Part shown: positions 15,351 through 22,730 of the stretch, in pieces
How positions within the stretch are numbered: position 1 is the first letter of the stretch
Layout: every line of letters starts with the position of its first letter
Source: Alphaproteobacteria bacterium
GTDB taxonomy: Bacteria; Pseudomonadota; Alphaproteobacteria; Ferrovibrionales; Ferrovibrionaceae
Assembly: GCA_947473805.1 (NCBI GenBank)
Contig: CANJGB010000002.1
Coordinates: 1 to 64,000 of the forward strand
Reading direction: 5' to 3'
DNA length: 64,000 bases
Program-made: the position numbers and the translations under genes
The notes under the pieces: model-generated
Databases searched by the model: none
What the model was told of the DNA's origin: nothing
Seen by the model: only the letters and a program-made list of their open reading frames with translations

Positions 15351-16538
15351 CTAGCTCTTCTTGGCAATCTCGGCCTTCTTGTCTTCCCACTTGGCGAATT
15401 CCTTCTCGACCGCCTTGCTGCGCATGCCGAGCAGTTCACCGCGGTTGGCGGCGGCCCATTCCATGGACTCGAAGCGGTTCTTGTTCACCTTGGTGAAGTG
15501 CGGCATCACGAAGCGGGCGATCAGCTCGTAGCTTTTCTTCGTGTGTTCGAAGTCGGCCCAATCCTGGGCCAGGTTCAGCCAGGCGCCGAAGCCGCCCGAC
15601 TTGTCCCACATGCTCTGGATGCGGGCGATCAGGTCGTCCGGCGTGCCGATGACCGCCATGCCGCTGTTCACCATGGCGTCGATCTGCTCGTCGAGGCTGG
15701 CGTCGATTTCGGTGGCGATCGGCAGGGCGCTGACGCGCTTGAAATACTTCACCCAGGCCGGCAGGCCGTGGGCCACGTCCCTGCGGGCCTGTTCGCGCGT
15801 TTCGGCGATGTGCACCGGGCCGACCAGGCGCCAGGCCGAGCGGTTGACGGTCTTGCCGTGGCGGGCGGCCTCGCTGCTCCAGATGTCCCAGGTATTTGCC
15901 AGCGCGTCGAAGCCCGCCTGCGAGGTCGCGGTGATCGAGAGCAGGCCGGCGCCATGCTTGCCGGCGAGGCTGGGACCGTAGGGCGAGGAGGTGGCGGCAA
16001 TCACCAGTTCGGCGTGCGGAAGGGTAAAGTTGCCGAGCTGGCTGCGCGCATCCTGCAGCTTGAAGTGGTCGGTCTGCTTGGTGACCATCTCGCCGCGCAG
16101 CAGCGGCAGGATCACGTCGAGCATTTCCTCGGCGATCTCGCGGATACGCAGCGGGTCGCGCCCCATCATGTGTACGTCGGACGGCAGCGAGCCGGGACCG
16201 ACGCCGAACATCAGGCGGCCGCGCGTCTGGTGGTCCAGCTGCTGGATGCGGTCGGCGACTGTCAGCGGTCCATGATAGGGCAGGGACAGCACGCCGGTGC
16301 CGAGACGGATGCGCTTCGTGCGTTCGGCCACGCCGGCGATGAACAATTCGGGCGACGGAATGGTTTCCATGCCGCCGGAATGATGCTCGCCGATCCACGC
16401 CTCATGGAAGCCGATCTGGTCGAGATGGGTGACCAGCTGCATGTCGCGCTCGATCAGCAGTGTCGGGTTCTCGGCGCAGTCATGGAATGGCGAGATGAAC
16501 GTGCCGAAACGGAGGAGGCGCTGGTCTGGAGCGGTCAT
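15351..16538 (-). CDS. LLM-class flavin-dependent oxidoreductase (luciferase-like monooxygenase)
   Basis: 395 residues, a bacterial-luciferase-like TIM barrel. Visible motifs are FGTFISPFHDCAENPTLL, the EHHSGGMETIPSPELF flavin-edge block, RIRLGTGVLSLPYHGPLTVA and the GRLMFGVGPGSLPSD phosphate loop. The EHHSGG pattern resembles limonene-monooxygenase-type and alkane-sulfonate-type flavin enzymes rather than the compact F420 group. It needs a flavin reductase partner, or could use F420 given its neighbours. It lies 78 bp downstream of cofC on the same strand, so it may be the last gene of the F420 operon. Substrate unknown. Confidence 0.9.
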   Translation of the reverse strand: MTAPDQRLLRFGTFISPFHDCAENPTLLIERDMQLVTHLDQIGFHEAWIGEHHSGGMETIPSPELFIAGVAERTKRIRLGTGVLSLPYHGPLTVADRIQQLDHQTRGRLMFGVGPGSLPSDVHMMGRDPLRIREIAEEMLDVILPLLRGEMVTKQTDHFKLQDARSQLGNFTLPHAELVIAATSSPYGPSLAGKHGAGLLSITATSQAGFDALANTWDIWSSEAARHGKTVNRSAWRLVGPVHIAETREQARRDVAHGLPAWVKYFKRVSALPIATEIDASLDEQIDAMVNSGMAVIGTPDDLIARIQSMWDKSGGFGAWLNLAQDWADFEHTKKSYELIARFVMPHFTKVNKNRFESMEWAAANRGELLGMRSKAVEKEFAKWEDKKAEIAKKS

Positions 16539-16616
16539 GGCTGGGTTTCCTCGGAAAATATGACGCGGGAGCTATAGGAGAGAGGGTGCGCGAACGTCAA
16601 CCCGCGGCAAACTGGC

Positions 16617-17216
16617 TTATTTTCCGGCGCTGCGCGCCTGCACCGCGGCCAGGTCTTCCGGCGCGTCGAGGTCGAACGCGATGTGTGGAATATCGACCGC
16701 GTGGAAGCACAGGCCCGCAGCTTTCACCGCCATGCCGTGGCTGATGAAGCTGTCCGGCCCGAACGCGAACGGAACGGGCGGCGGCAGCGGGCAGAGCAGC
16801 GCGCCGGTGCCACCATCCTTCGAACGCACGCAGGTCACCGTGCCAGCGCCGCGATGCGCCGCGATGAGATGGGTGAAATCGACGGCGCGGGCCAGCGGCA
16901 GGTCGGCCGGAATGACCAGCATCGCCGTGGCGCCGTGATGCTGCAGCCAGTCGGCGGCGACGACCAGCGCCTGGTTAAGGCCGCCGGCCGGCGGTTCGGG
17001 CAGGACCTGGATGCCGCGTTCGACCGCATGGGCCGCGGCGGCGGCATCGCCAGTGACGACAACGATGCCGGCCAGCCCCTCGGCTGCCAGCAAGCCAGTC
17101 AGCACGTTGTCGAGCATGGAGAGGACGAGGTCGGCGCGGGCCGGCGGGTCCAGCGCATCGGCCAGACGTTGTTTTGCCTGGTCCAGGCGCTTCACGGGAA
17201 CGGCGGCCCAGATCAT
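16617..17216 (-). CDS. cofC: Nucleotidyltransferase for F420 side chain (CofC)
   Basis: 199 residues. The N-terminus MIWAAVPVKRLDQAKQRLAD is the CofC/MobA-like NTP-binding motif, followed by the PADLPLA metal/substrate motif and GGLNQALV. CofC activates a three-carbon phosphorylated acid (2-phospholactate, phosphoenolpyruvate or 3-phosphoglycerate, depending on lineage) with GTP for F420 assembly. The start ATG overlaps the cofD stop as ATGA, so the genes are translationally coupled; a longer upstream frame only shadows cofD and is rejected. Which acid this enzyme uses decides whether classical or 3PG-type F420 is made, and that cannot be read by eye. Confidence 0.93.
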   Translation of the reverse strand: MIWAAVPVKRLDQAKQRLADALDPPARADLVLSMLDNVLTGLLAAEGLAGIVVVTGDAAAAAHAVERGIQVLPEPPAGGLNQALVVAADWLQHHGATAMLVIPADLPLARAVDFTHLIAAHRGAGTVTCVRSKDGGTGALLCPLPPPVPFAFGPDSFISHGMAVKAAGLCFHAVDIPHIAFDLDAPEDLAAVQARSAGK

Positions 17217-18163
17217 GCGGTCCTCATGCGGTCGGCGAAGGCGAGCATGGCCTCGGCCAACGCGCGCTTGTCGGCGGTGTTGCGCATAACGGTCGGCGCA
17301 ACTTCGACCTTCAGACCCATGGAGCGTATGCCATCGGCCTGGTCTGCATCGGTGTCGTCGATCACGAAGCCGTCGATATAGGGGCGCAAAAGCCTGGCGA
17401 CCGCTGTCGCGCTGACCTCCTGACCCAGTTCGGCCATCATCTTCGCCGCCGGGCCCTTGATCGCCACGCCGCCGACGATGGGCGACACGGCAATGGCCGG
17501 CGCGCGGCGTCTGGCCAGCGCAGCGGCAATGTCTTTTACCGCGAGGATCGGGCCCAGGCTGACATAGGGATTGGATGGGCAAAACAAAATCGCGCGCAGT
17601 TTCGGGTCGCCCAGCGTCGCGGCGACGGCGGGGGCTGGCTTCGCCGCCGCCGCGCCCTCGAAGCGGAAGCCGGTGACGACCGGCGCACAGCGCTCGCGAA
17701 CGAAATAATGCTGGAAGGCAAGTTCGCCATCCGGCGTCAGCACGATGGTACTGACCGGCTGGTCGCTCATCGGCGCGATGGTCGGCGCGACGCCCAGCCT
17801 GCGCGCGAGGTCGGCGGTGATCGCGCTGATGCTTTGCCCTGCGGCCAATGCCTGGCTGCGCACCACGTGCATGGCGAGATCGGCATCGCCGAGACGAAAC
17901 CACGTCTCGCCACCCAGCACCGCCATCGTGTCCATGAAGTGCCAGGTCTCGTCGGCGCGGCCCCAGCCCAGTTCCGGATTGGCGAGGCCCGACAATGTGT
18001 ACAGCACGGTGTCGATGTCCGGGCAGACATGCTGGCCGACATGGGTAAAATCGTCCCCGGTATTGCAGCACACGACGAGTTGTTCAGCCGGCAGCACCTG
18101 TGCCAGGCCGTGAACCAGCTTGGCGCCACCGACGCCACCGGAAAGGGCGAGGACGGTACTCAC
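17213..18163 (-). CDS. cofD: 2-phospho-L-lactate transferase (CofD)
   Basis: 316 residues. MSTVLALSGGVGGAKLVHGL is the nucleotide-diphosphate-binding start. NTGDDFTHVGQHVCPDIDTV carries the family Fo/metal-site Asp residues, and FCPSNPYVSLGPIL is the CofD/YvcK-fold signature. CofD transfers the activated three-carbon moiety to the deazaflavin Fo, forming F420-0 or dehydro-F420-0. GTG start overlapping the cofE stop (GTGA), and ATGA overlap with cofC: a tight cofE-cofD-cofC operon. The Fo synthase genes (fbiC or cofG/cofH) are not in the window and must lie elsewhere for the pathway to work. Confidence 0.95.
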   Translation of the reverse strand: MSTVLALSGGVGGAKLVHGLAQVLPAEQLVVCCNTGDDFTHVGQHVCPDIDTVLYTLSGLANPELGWGRADETWHFMDTMAVLGGETWFRLGDADLAMHVVRSQALAAGQSISAITADLARRLGVAPTIAPMSDQPVSTIVLTPDGELAFQHYFVRERCAPVVTGFRFEGAAAAKPAPAVAATLGDPKLRAILFCPSNPYVSLGPILAVKDIAAALARRRAPAIAVSPIVGGVAIKGPAAKMMAELGQEVSATAVARLLRPYIDGFVIDDTDADQADGIRSMGLKVEVAPTVMRNTADKRALAEAMLAFADRMRTA

Positions 18164-18948
18164 CGGAACAGGTCCAGGTGCGGTGGGCGGACGAGCGCGG
18201 CGGCGGGGCGCGGTTCGGCCTGGCGCGGCAGGCCGCGCACCAGCACGATTGGGCAGCCTTCCGCGGCCTGACCCATGACGAGGGACGCCGCCGAGGCGAT
18301 CTCGTCGGCATGGCCGACCTCGGTGGTCATCAGGCTGCGGCCATACAAGTCAGGTTTGCCGCGCAGGTCGAGCAAGGCGGGCAGGCCGGCGCTGCCGATG
18401 GCGGTGCCGATGGTGCCCAGTCGCCAGGCGCGGCCGAAACTGTCGTTGATGACCACGCCGATCTCGATGCCGGTGCGTGACCTGATGGCGTCGCGGAGCG
18501 TTGCAGCGCTCCTGTCCGGATCGACCGGCAGCAGCAGCGCGCTGCCATCACCGTCCTGCGTGACGTTCGACTGATCGATCCCGGCATTGGCCAGCACCCA
18601 GCCGTTCCTGTGCGACACCACGATGGCGCCGACCCGGCAGCGCAGCACCTCGGTCGATTCCGACAGGATGAGTTCGACGATGCGCGGGTCTTTGTCCGCC
18701 TGCTTCGCCAGTTCGATAGCGCGCGGCGAGGGCGTGACGGTCGAGAGCCGCACCGTGCGGCCCTCGCTCTTCGAGACGATCTTTTGCGCGAGGACCAGGA
18801 CATCGCCGTGCTGGAGCGCGAGCCCTTCGCGTGCCAGCGCGTCCAGCGCGATAGCCGCTAGGTCGTCGCCAGCGGCAACCAGCGGAATGCCGGCGAGCGC
18901 GACCAGTTCAACCTTGGCAGACTTACCGTTGTTGGCGATCGGCGACAC
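18160..18948 (-). CDS. cofE: Coenzyme F420-0:L-glutamate ligase (CofE)
   Basis: 262 residues. VALAGIPLVAAGDDLAAIA, DVLVLAQKIVSKSEGR, NAGIDQSNV, VINDSFGRAWRLGTIGTAIG and DLYGRSLMTTEVGHADE are the conserved CofE blocks. The enzyme adds glutamates by GTP-dependent ligation to build the F420 tail. It is stand-alone: there is no C-terminal nitroreductase-like domain as in mycobacterial FbiB, so the dehydro-F420-0 reductase activity, if the PEP route is used, must come from another protein. GTG start. Same operon as cofD and cofC. Confidence 0.95.
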   Translation of the reverse strand: MSPIANNGKSAKVELVALAGIPLVAAGDDLAAIALDALAREGLALQHGDVLVLAQKIVSKSEGRTVRLSTVTPSPRAIELAKQADKDPRIVELILSESTEVLRCRVGAIVVSHRNGWVLANAGIDQSNVTQDGDGSALLLPVDPDRSAATLRDAIRSRTGIEIGVVINDSFGRAWRLGTIGTAIGSAGLPALLDLRGKPDLYGRSLMTTEVGHADEIASAASLVMGQAAEGCPIVLVRGLPRQAEPRPAAALVRPPHLDLFR

Positions 18949-19002
18949 GTTTCCGTCCCTGCCCGGAGGCTGATGGCCTCCGGGTGTCTACTGTTCAGCG
19001 GT

Positions 19003-19662
19003 CTAGTGCGAACCAAGCCCGGTGAGGCGGATCGCCGGGTGCGCCTTGTGCCGGCGGCCGATGCTGATCAGCACCGAGGTCAGCGCCTCGGCAGCTGCCG
19101 AGTTCTGGATCACGCCGGCATCGTAGGCCTGCATGTCGATGGCCTTGCACAGCTCGATGGTCGTCTGCGCCGCGGCGCGATCGTTGCTGCACACCAGCAC
19201 GTCGCAATCGATGTCCTCGCCGGTCAGCAGCTTGTGCGCCGGCACGTTCTGGAACGCCGAGACCAGCTTCACACCTTCGCCCAGCGTATTGTGCGCGATC
19301 ACGCCCGCCGAACCTTCCGGCGGCAATTGCACGGTGCCGACCTTGGGGGGCACCAGCGCGACAGTGGCGTCGATCACGACCTTGCCCTGCACGTGCGGCT
19401 TGATCGACAGTAGGGTATCCTTCTGCGCCGCGAACGGCACCGCGACGATGACAATTTCCGCGCCAGCCGCGGCAGCGCCGTTTTCCAGCGCGCCGACCTC
19501 ACCGCCGCCGATGCGGGTTTTCAGGTCCTGGGCCGCGGCTTCCGCCTTTTCGGCGGTGCGCGAGCCGATCACCAGCGGATAGCCGGCCTTGGCCAGACGG
19601 AAGGCAAGACCGCCGCCAAGCTGGCCCGCGCCGCCGATGATCGCGATTTTCGGTTTGGACAT
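19003..19662 (-). CDS. npdG: NADPH-dependent F420 reductase
   Basis: 219 residues. Rossmann start MSKPKIAIIGGAGQLGGGLA, then VIGSRTAEKAEAAA (NADP phosphate-binding SRT), VIVAVPFAAQ, and C-terminal blocks DVLVCSNDRAAA and SAAAEALTSVLISI shared with Fno/NpdG. It transfers hydride between NADPH and F420, supplying F420H2 to F420-dependent oxidoreductases. Clear SD AGGAGTTGAG. 54 bp upstream of cofE on the same strand, so synthesis and reduction of the cofactor are in one transcription unit, a strong sign that F420 is really used in this organism. Confidence 0.93.
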   Translation of the reverse strand: MSKPKIAIIGGAGQLGGGLAFRLAKAGYPLVIGSRTAEKAEAAAQDLKTRIGGGEVGALENGAAAAGAEIVIVAVPFAAQKDTLLSIKPHVQGKVVIDATVALVPPKVGTVQLPPEGSAGVIAHNTLGEGVKLVSAFQNVPAHKLLTGEDIDCDVLVCSNDRAAAQTTIELCKAIDMQAYDAGVIQNSAAAEALTSVLISIGRRHKAHPAIRLTGLGSH

Positions 19663-19734
19663 CTCAACTCCTGGAAATATGGCTGCCCGCCGGCCGAAGC
19701 CGGGGCTAGACCTAGAGGGAATCCGGGCGGGACG

Positions 19735-20625
19735 CTAGCCCTTGAGGGCCAGAAGCCGGTCGATCATCGGTTCGACCTCTTCCGGGCCGCGGCACACCGG
19801 CAGGGGTATCTCGATCACCGTTACGCCGGCCTTCACCAGCGCCGGTACCTGCGCCAGCGTGGCGTCCCAGTCCATGACCTTGCGCTCGCGGAAGATAATC
19901 TTGGGCACCGTGCGGACCTGCAGCGTGGCGGGATCGCGGCCGCGGGCGGCGAAGGCCGCCTTCATGGCCGAAATGGCGGGTGCCAGTTCGTCCGGGTCCT
20001 GCGACATCGGCGACCAGCCGTCGCCAAGCTCGGCAATGCGGGCGATGTTGCGTTCAGTCGGGGCCAGGCCGAACCAGATCGGGATCCGGTTGCCCTGGGC
20101 CGGATAGGGCAGGGAGTAGAGGCGATCGAACGACACCGTCTCGCCATGGAAGGTGGCAGGCGCCTCGCTCCACAGGATACGGCAGGCGCGCACCTGCTCC
20201 TCGAGGCGGGTCAGCCGCTTTTCCCAGGGAATGCCCGAAGCGTCGTATTCTTCTTTCTGCCAGCCGACGCCCAGCGCGACTTCGACCCGGCCGTGCGAGA
20301 TGTGGTCGAGCGTCGCGAGTTGCTTGGCCAGCAGCACTGCAGGCCGCAGCGGGGCGATCAGGATTCCGGTCGACAGTTTGACCTTTTCGGTCACGCCGGC
20401 AATGGCGGCGAGGATGGTTACCGGCTCGAACCAGGGGAAGTCGAGCGGCAGGGTAAAACGGCCATAGGGGTACTTGTCCGTGGCCTCGCTCATGACAACA
20501 TGCTCGCTGATGTTGATCTGATCGATGCCCTTGCGGTCGGCGAGTTTTACCAGGTCGAGGACGGGGCGGAAGTCGCCCCCGAACCACTTGTGGGCGCCGA
20601 GGATTCCAAGCGCGATCCGGACCAT
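19735..20625 (-). CDS. LLM-class F420-dependent oxidoreductase
   Basis: 296 residues, a single luciferase-like barrel. VRIALGILGAHKWFGGDF, ISEHVVM, LSTGILIAPLRPAVLLAKQ, GRVEVALGVGWQKEEYDASG and RIPIWFGLAPTERNIARIAE match the group of probable F420-dependent oxidoreductases (TIGR03619-like). No transmembrane or targeting segment; cytoplasmic. It is the first gene of the minus-strand F420 block, 72 bp upstream of npdG. A role as the operon's F420H2-using enzyme is likely but its substrate is unknown. Confidence 0.9.
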   Translation of the reverse strand: MVRIALGILGAHKWFGGDFRPVLDLVKLADRKGIDQINISEHVVMSEATDKYPYGRFTLPLDFPWFEPVTILAAIAGVTEKVKLSTGILIAPLRPAVLLAKQLATLDHISHGRVEVALGVGWQKEEYDASGIPWEKRLTRLEEQVRACRILWSEAPATFHGETVSFDRLYSLPYPAQGNRIPIWFGLAPTERNIARIAELGDGWSPMSQDPDELAPAISAMKAAFAARGRDPATLQVRTVPKIIFRERKVMDWDATLAQVPALVKAGVTVIEIPLPVCRGPEEVEPMIDRLLALKG

Positions 20626-20929
20626 TTTGTTTCCACCACTACGAAAGGCAGGGCGTCTGGGTGCGCCCGCAAATTCGTCCGTACACTAGTCCGTGGAGTA
20701 AGGTAACGCCAATGTTCGAGTCACCTCGTGAGTCCGTTCTCTGCCCCGAAATTCGACCGGCCGAATGGAGGTACACACCTCAGTTTCCGATTCGCTTCCA
20801 CCTGCCGGCAAATTTTTCCGACAATTGGGTTTCCTCGCGAAAAGTCTTTGCCGTAAGTAGCTTTAGCGACGGAACCGACGAGCCCTTGGCCGATCAGTCC
20901 GCGCGAGTTGGGGGTAAGGGGTCTTGGTG
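20626..20929. other. Intergenic region between LLM/F420 block and marR
   Basis: 304 bases between divergent genes. An 89-codon plus-strand frame runs through it, but it has no SD, unusual composition and no recognisable motif, so I do not call it. The region should contain the promoter of the minus-strand F420 block and that of marR. I see no convincing -35/-10 pair or long palindrome. Confidence 0.5.
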
Positions 20930-21304
20930 ATGTCGGCGACCTACGCGCAGATTCGCAATCACTGCGCCTCCATGTGGGAAATTCATCGCTCCTTTCTCGA
21001 ACAGGCAAAGGTCTCTATCGTCGGCACCCGCTATGCGGCCCTTATGGCATTGGGTGCAGCGCAGGATTTCAGCATGCGCTACGGCGACCTGGAACATAAG
21101 CTGGGCAAGCCCCACAAGACCCTGCAGAACGTCGTCGGCGAACTGGTCAGTCTCGGACTGTGCTCGATGCGGTCCGACGAGAATGACCGCCGATTCCGTG
21201 TGATCGCCCTGACGCCGCGGGGCCTCGAAGTGCTGGGCGAGCACGTCGCCCATGTGGCAGCGACCCTGTGTGCGCCCCTGCCGGCGGTTTCCAACGGCAA
21301 CTGA
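20930..21304 (+). CDS. MarR-like winged-helix regulator (small)
   Basis: 124 residues, ATG start (MSATYAQIRNHCASMWEI) with AAGGGG upstream. The winged helix spans about 40-105: YAALMALGAAQDFSMRYGDL, KTLQNVVGELVSLGLCSMRS (recognition helix) and the wing NDRRFRVIALTPRGLEVLGEH, in the MarR style. It is shorter than usual at both ends. It diverges from the LLM/F420 block and precedes the FIST gene by 76 bp on the same strand, so it could control either. Ligand unknown. Confidence 0.8.
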   Translation: MSATYAQIRNHCASMWEIHRSFLEQAKVSIVGTRYAALMALGAAQDFSMRYGDLEHKLGKPHKTLQNVVGELVSLGLCSMRSDENDRRFRVIALTPRGLEVLGEHVAHVAATLCAPLPAVSNGN

Positions 21305-21380
21305 CCCTGTTTAGGGGCATGCCCCTGTCTTTACGCGCGCCATCTGGCTAGTCTCGACCCCTGATCACAGAGGGCGTGGC

Positions 21381-22478
21381 ATGGCCGACAACCAGATCAC
21401 CGAACGGTTCACCATCGCCCACTATGCCGCCGGCGACTGGCGCCGCGCGGTCGACGGCTGCCTCGCCAAGCTGTCGCACCTGCCGGCAGGGGCCAATCTC
21501 GGCTTCGTCTATTTCAGCGACCATCTGGCCGGCCATGCCGACGATATCGTCGCGGCGCTGCGCACGGCGACCGGCATTGACGCCTTTGTAGGCACCACGG
21601 GGCTGGGCATCTGTGCGACCGGGGTGGAGTTCTTTGACGAGCCTGCGGTGGCGGTGATGATCGCCAGTCTTCCGCCCGGTTCGTTTCAGATGGTCGAACG
21701 TCCGGACGCGGTCGAGAAGGCGTGGTTCGGCGTGCTGCACGCGGATCCCGCCACGCCGGCCCTGCCCGAAACGATCGGTGACATGGCAGAGGCCACCGGC
21801 GCCTACCTGATCGGTGGGTTGGTGTCTTCCCGCGGGCGGCGGGCGCAGATTGTCGGAGCCGGGGTTGCCGAGGCGGCAGTCACCGGCGTGATGTTCTCGG
21901 AGCAGGTTGAAGTCATTGCCGGCCTGTCGCAGGGTTGCAGCCCGGTCGGTCCGGTGCGCGAGATCACCGCCGCCGAAGGCAACGTCATTTTCGAACTGGA
22001 TGGCGGGCCGGCGCTGGATGCCTTCAAGGCCGATATCGGCGTCACCCTGGCAAACGACCTGGAGCGTGCCAGTCACCTGATCCTTGCGGGCTTGCCCGTC
22101 TCGGGCGCCGACCGGCCGGATTACGTGGTTCGACACCTTGCCAATGTGGAGCAGAGCCAGGGTGCGATCGCCATTGGTGCGCTGGTCGAGGCGGGCCAGA
22201 AACTGATGTTCGTGAAGCGTGACGGGCAGGCGGCTGAACATGACATGGACCGCATGCTGGACGACATCAAACGCCGTATGGGCAATCGCACGCCGCGCGG
22301 AGGTCTGTATTTCTCGTGCCTTGGACGCGGTTCGGCAATGTTCGGCGCCGGTGGCCAGGAGCTGAAGCGTATCGAGAATGCGCTCGGAGACGTGCCGCTG
22401 GTCGGCTTTTTCGGCAATGGCGAAATTTCGAACGCGCGCCTGTACGGCTATACCCGCGTTCTGGCGCTGTTCCTCTGA
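21381..22478 (+). CDS. FIST N- and C-domain signal-transduction protein
   Basis: 365 residues without kinase or methyl-accepting modules. The FIST_N part shows LGFVYFSDHLAGHADDIVAA, FVGTTGLGICATGVEFFDEPAV and GAGVAEAAVTGVMFSE. The FIST_C part shows GGLYFSCLGRGSAMFG and LGDVPLVGFFGNGEI. FIST domains are thought to bind small ligands such as amino acids and are usually linked to histidine kinases, chemoreceptors or diguanylate cyclases. This one is a free-standing cytoplasmic protein. No SD is obvious; the ATG opens the conserved domain. Confidence 0.9.
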   Translation: MADNQITERFTIAHYAAGDWRRAVDGCLAKLSHLPAGANLGFVYFSDHLAGHADDIVAALRTATGIDAFVGTTGLGICATGVEFFDEPAVAVMIASLPPGSFQMVERPDAVEKAWFGVLHADPATPALPETIGDMAEATGAYLIGGLVSSRGRRAQIVGAGVAEAAVTGVMFSEQVEVIAGLSQGCSPVGPVREITAAEGNVIFELDGGPALDAFKADIGVTLANDLERASHLILAGLPVSGADRPDYVVRHLANVEQSQGAIAIGALVEAGQKLMFVKRDGQAAEHDMDRMLDDIKRRMGNRTPRGGLYFSCLGRGSAMFGAGGQELKRIENALGDVPLVGFFGNGEISNARLYGYTRVLALFL

Positions 22479-22483
22479 CCCGC

Positions 22484-22669
22484 CTAGCGGGCGGATGCGA
22501 TGCGGTAGACCCCGTAAAGGGCCAGAACAAAGCCGACAACCGCGACGGCCCAGCTCGCCGGACCCATCCAGATCACACCCTCGCCCTTGACGATGTCGCC
22601 GAGAAAAGCGGCGTTGTTGAGCAATACGCCGATAACGGCGACAATCGCGCCCGTACGTATCCGGTCCAT
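22484..22669 (-). CDS. Small two-helix membrane protein
   Basis: 61 residues, start MDRIRTGAIVAVIGVLLNNA with GGGGGAC 6-8 bases upstream. Two hydrophobic segments (about 7-23 and 37-56, AVAVVGFVLALYGVYRI) are joined by a short loop (GDIVKGEGVIWMGP). No recognised family. It is convergent with the FIST gene (5 bp between stops, with a CCCGC/GCGGG hairpin) and divergent from the NAD(P)HX repair gene. Called on composition, SD and placement, not on homology. Confidence 0.6.
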   Translation of the reverse strand: MDRIRTGAIVAVIGVLLNNAAFLGDIVKGEGVIWMGPASWAVAVVGFVLALYGVYRIASAR

Positions 22670-22730
22670 ATCCAGTCCCCCGTCGATGTTTCCGGATGAT
22701 AGCCGGGCGCGCGGCGAATTGAGAGTACCG

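Noticed and set aside
17217-18071. Possible N-terminal extension or fusion of cofC over cofD
   Set aside because: The residues upstream of MIWAAVPVKR are a frame-shifted shadow of cofD, and the ATGA overlap defines the start.
20661-20930. 89-codon plus-strand frame upstream of marR
   Set aside because: No SD, unusual composition and no recognisable motif; it fills a divergent promoter region.
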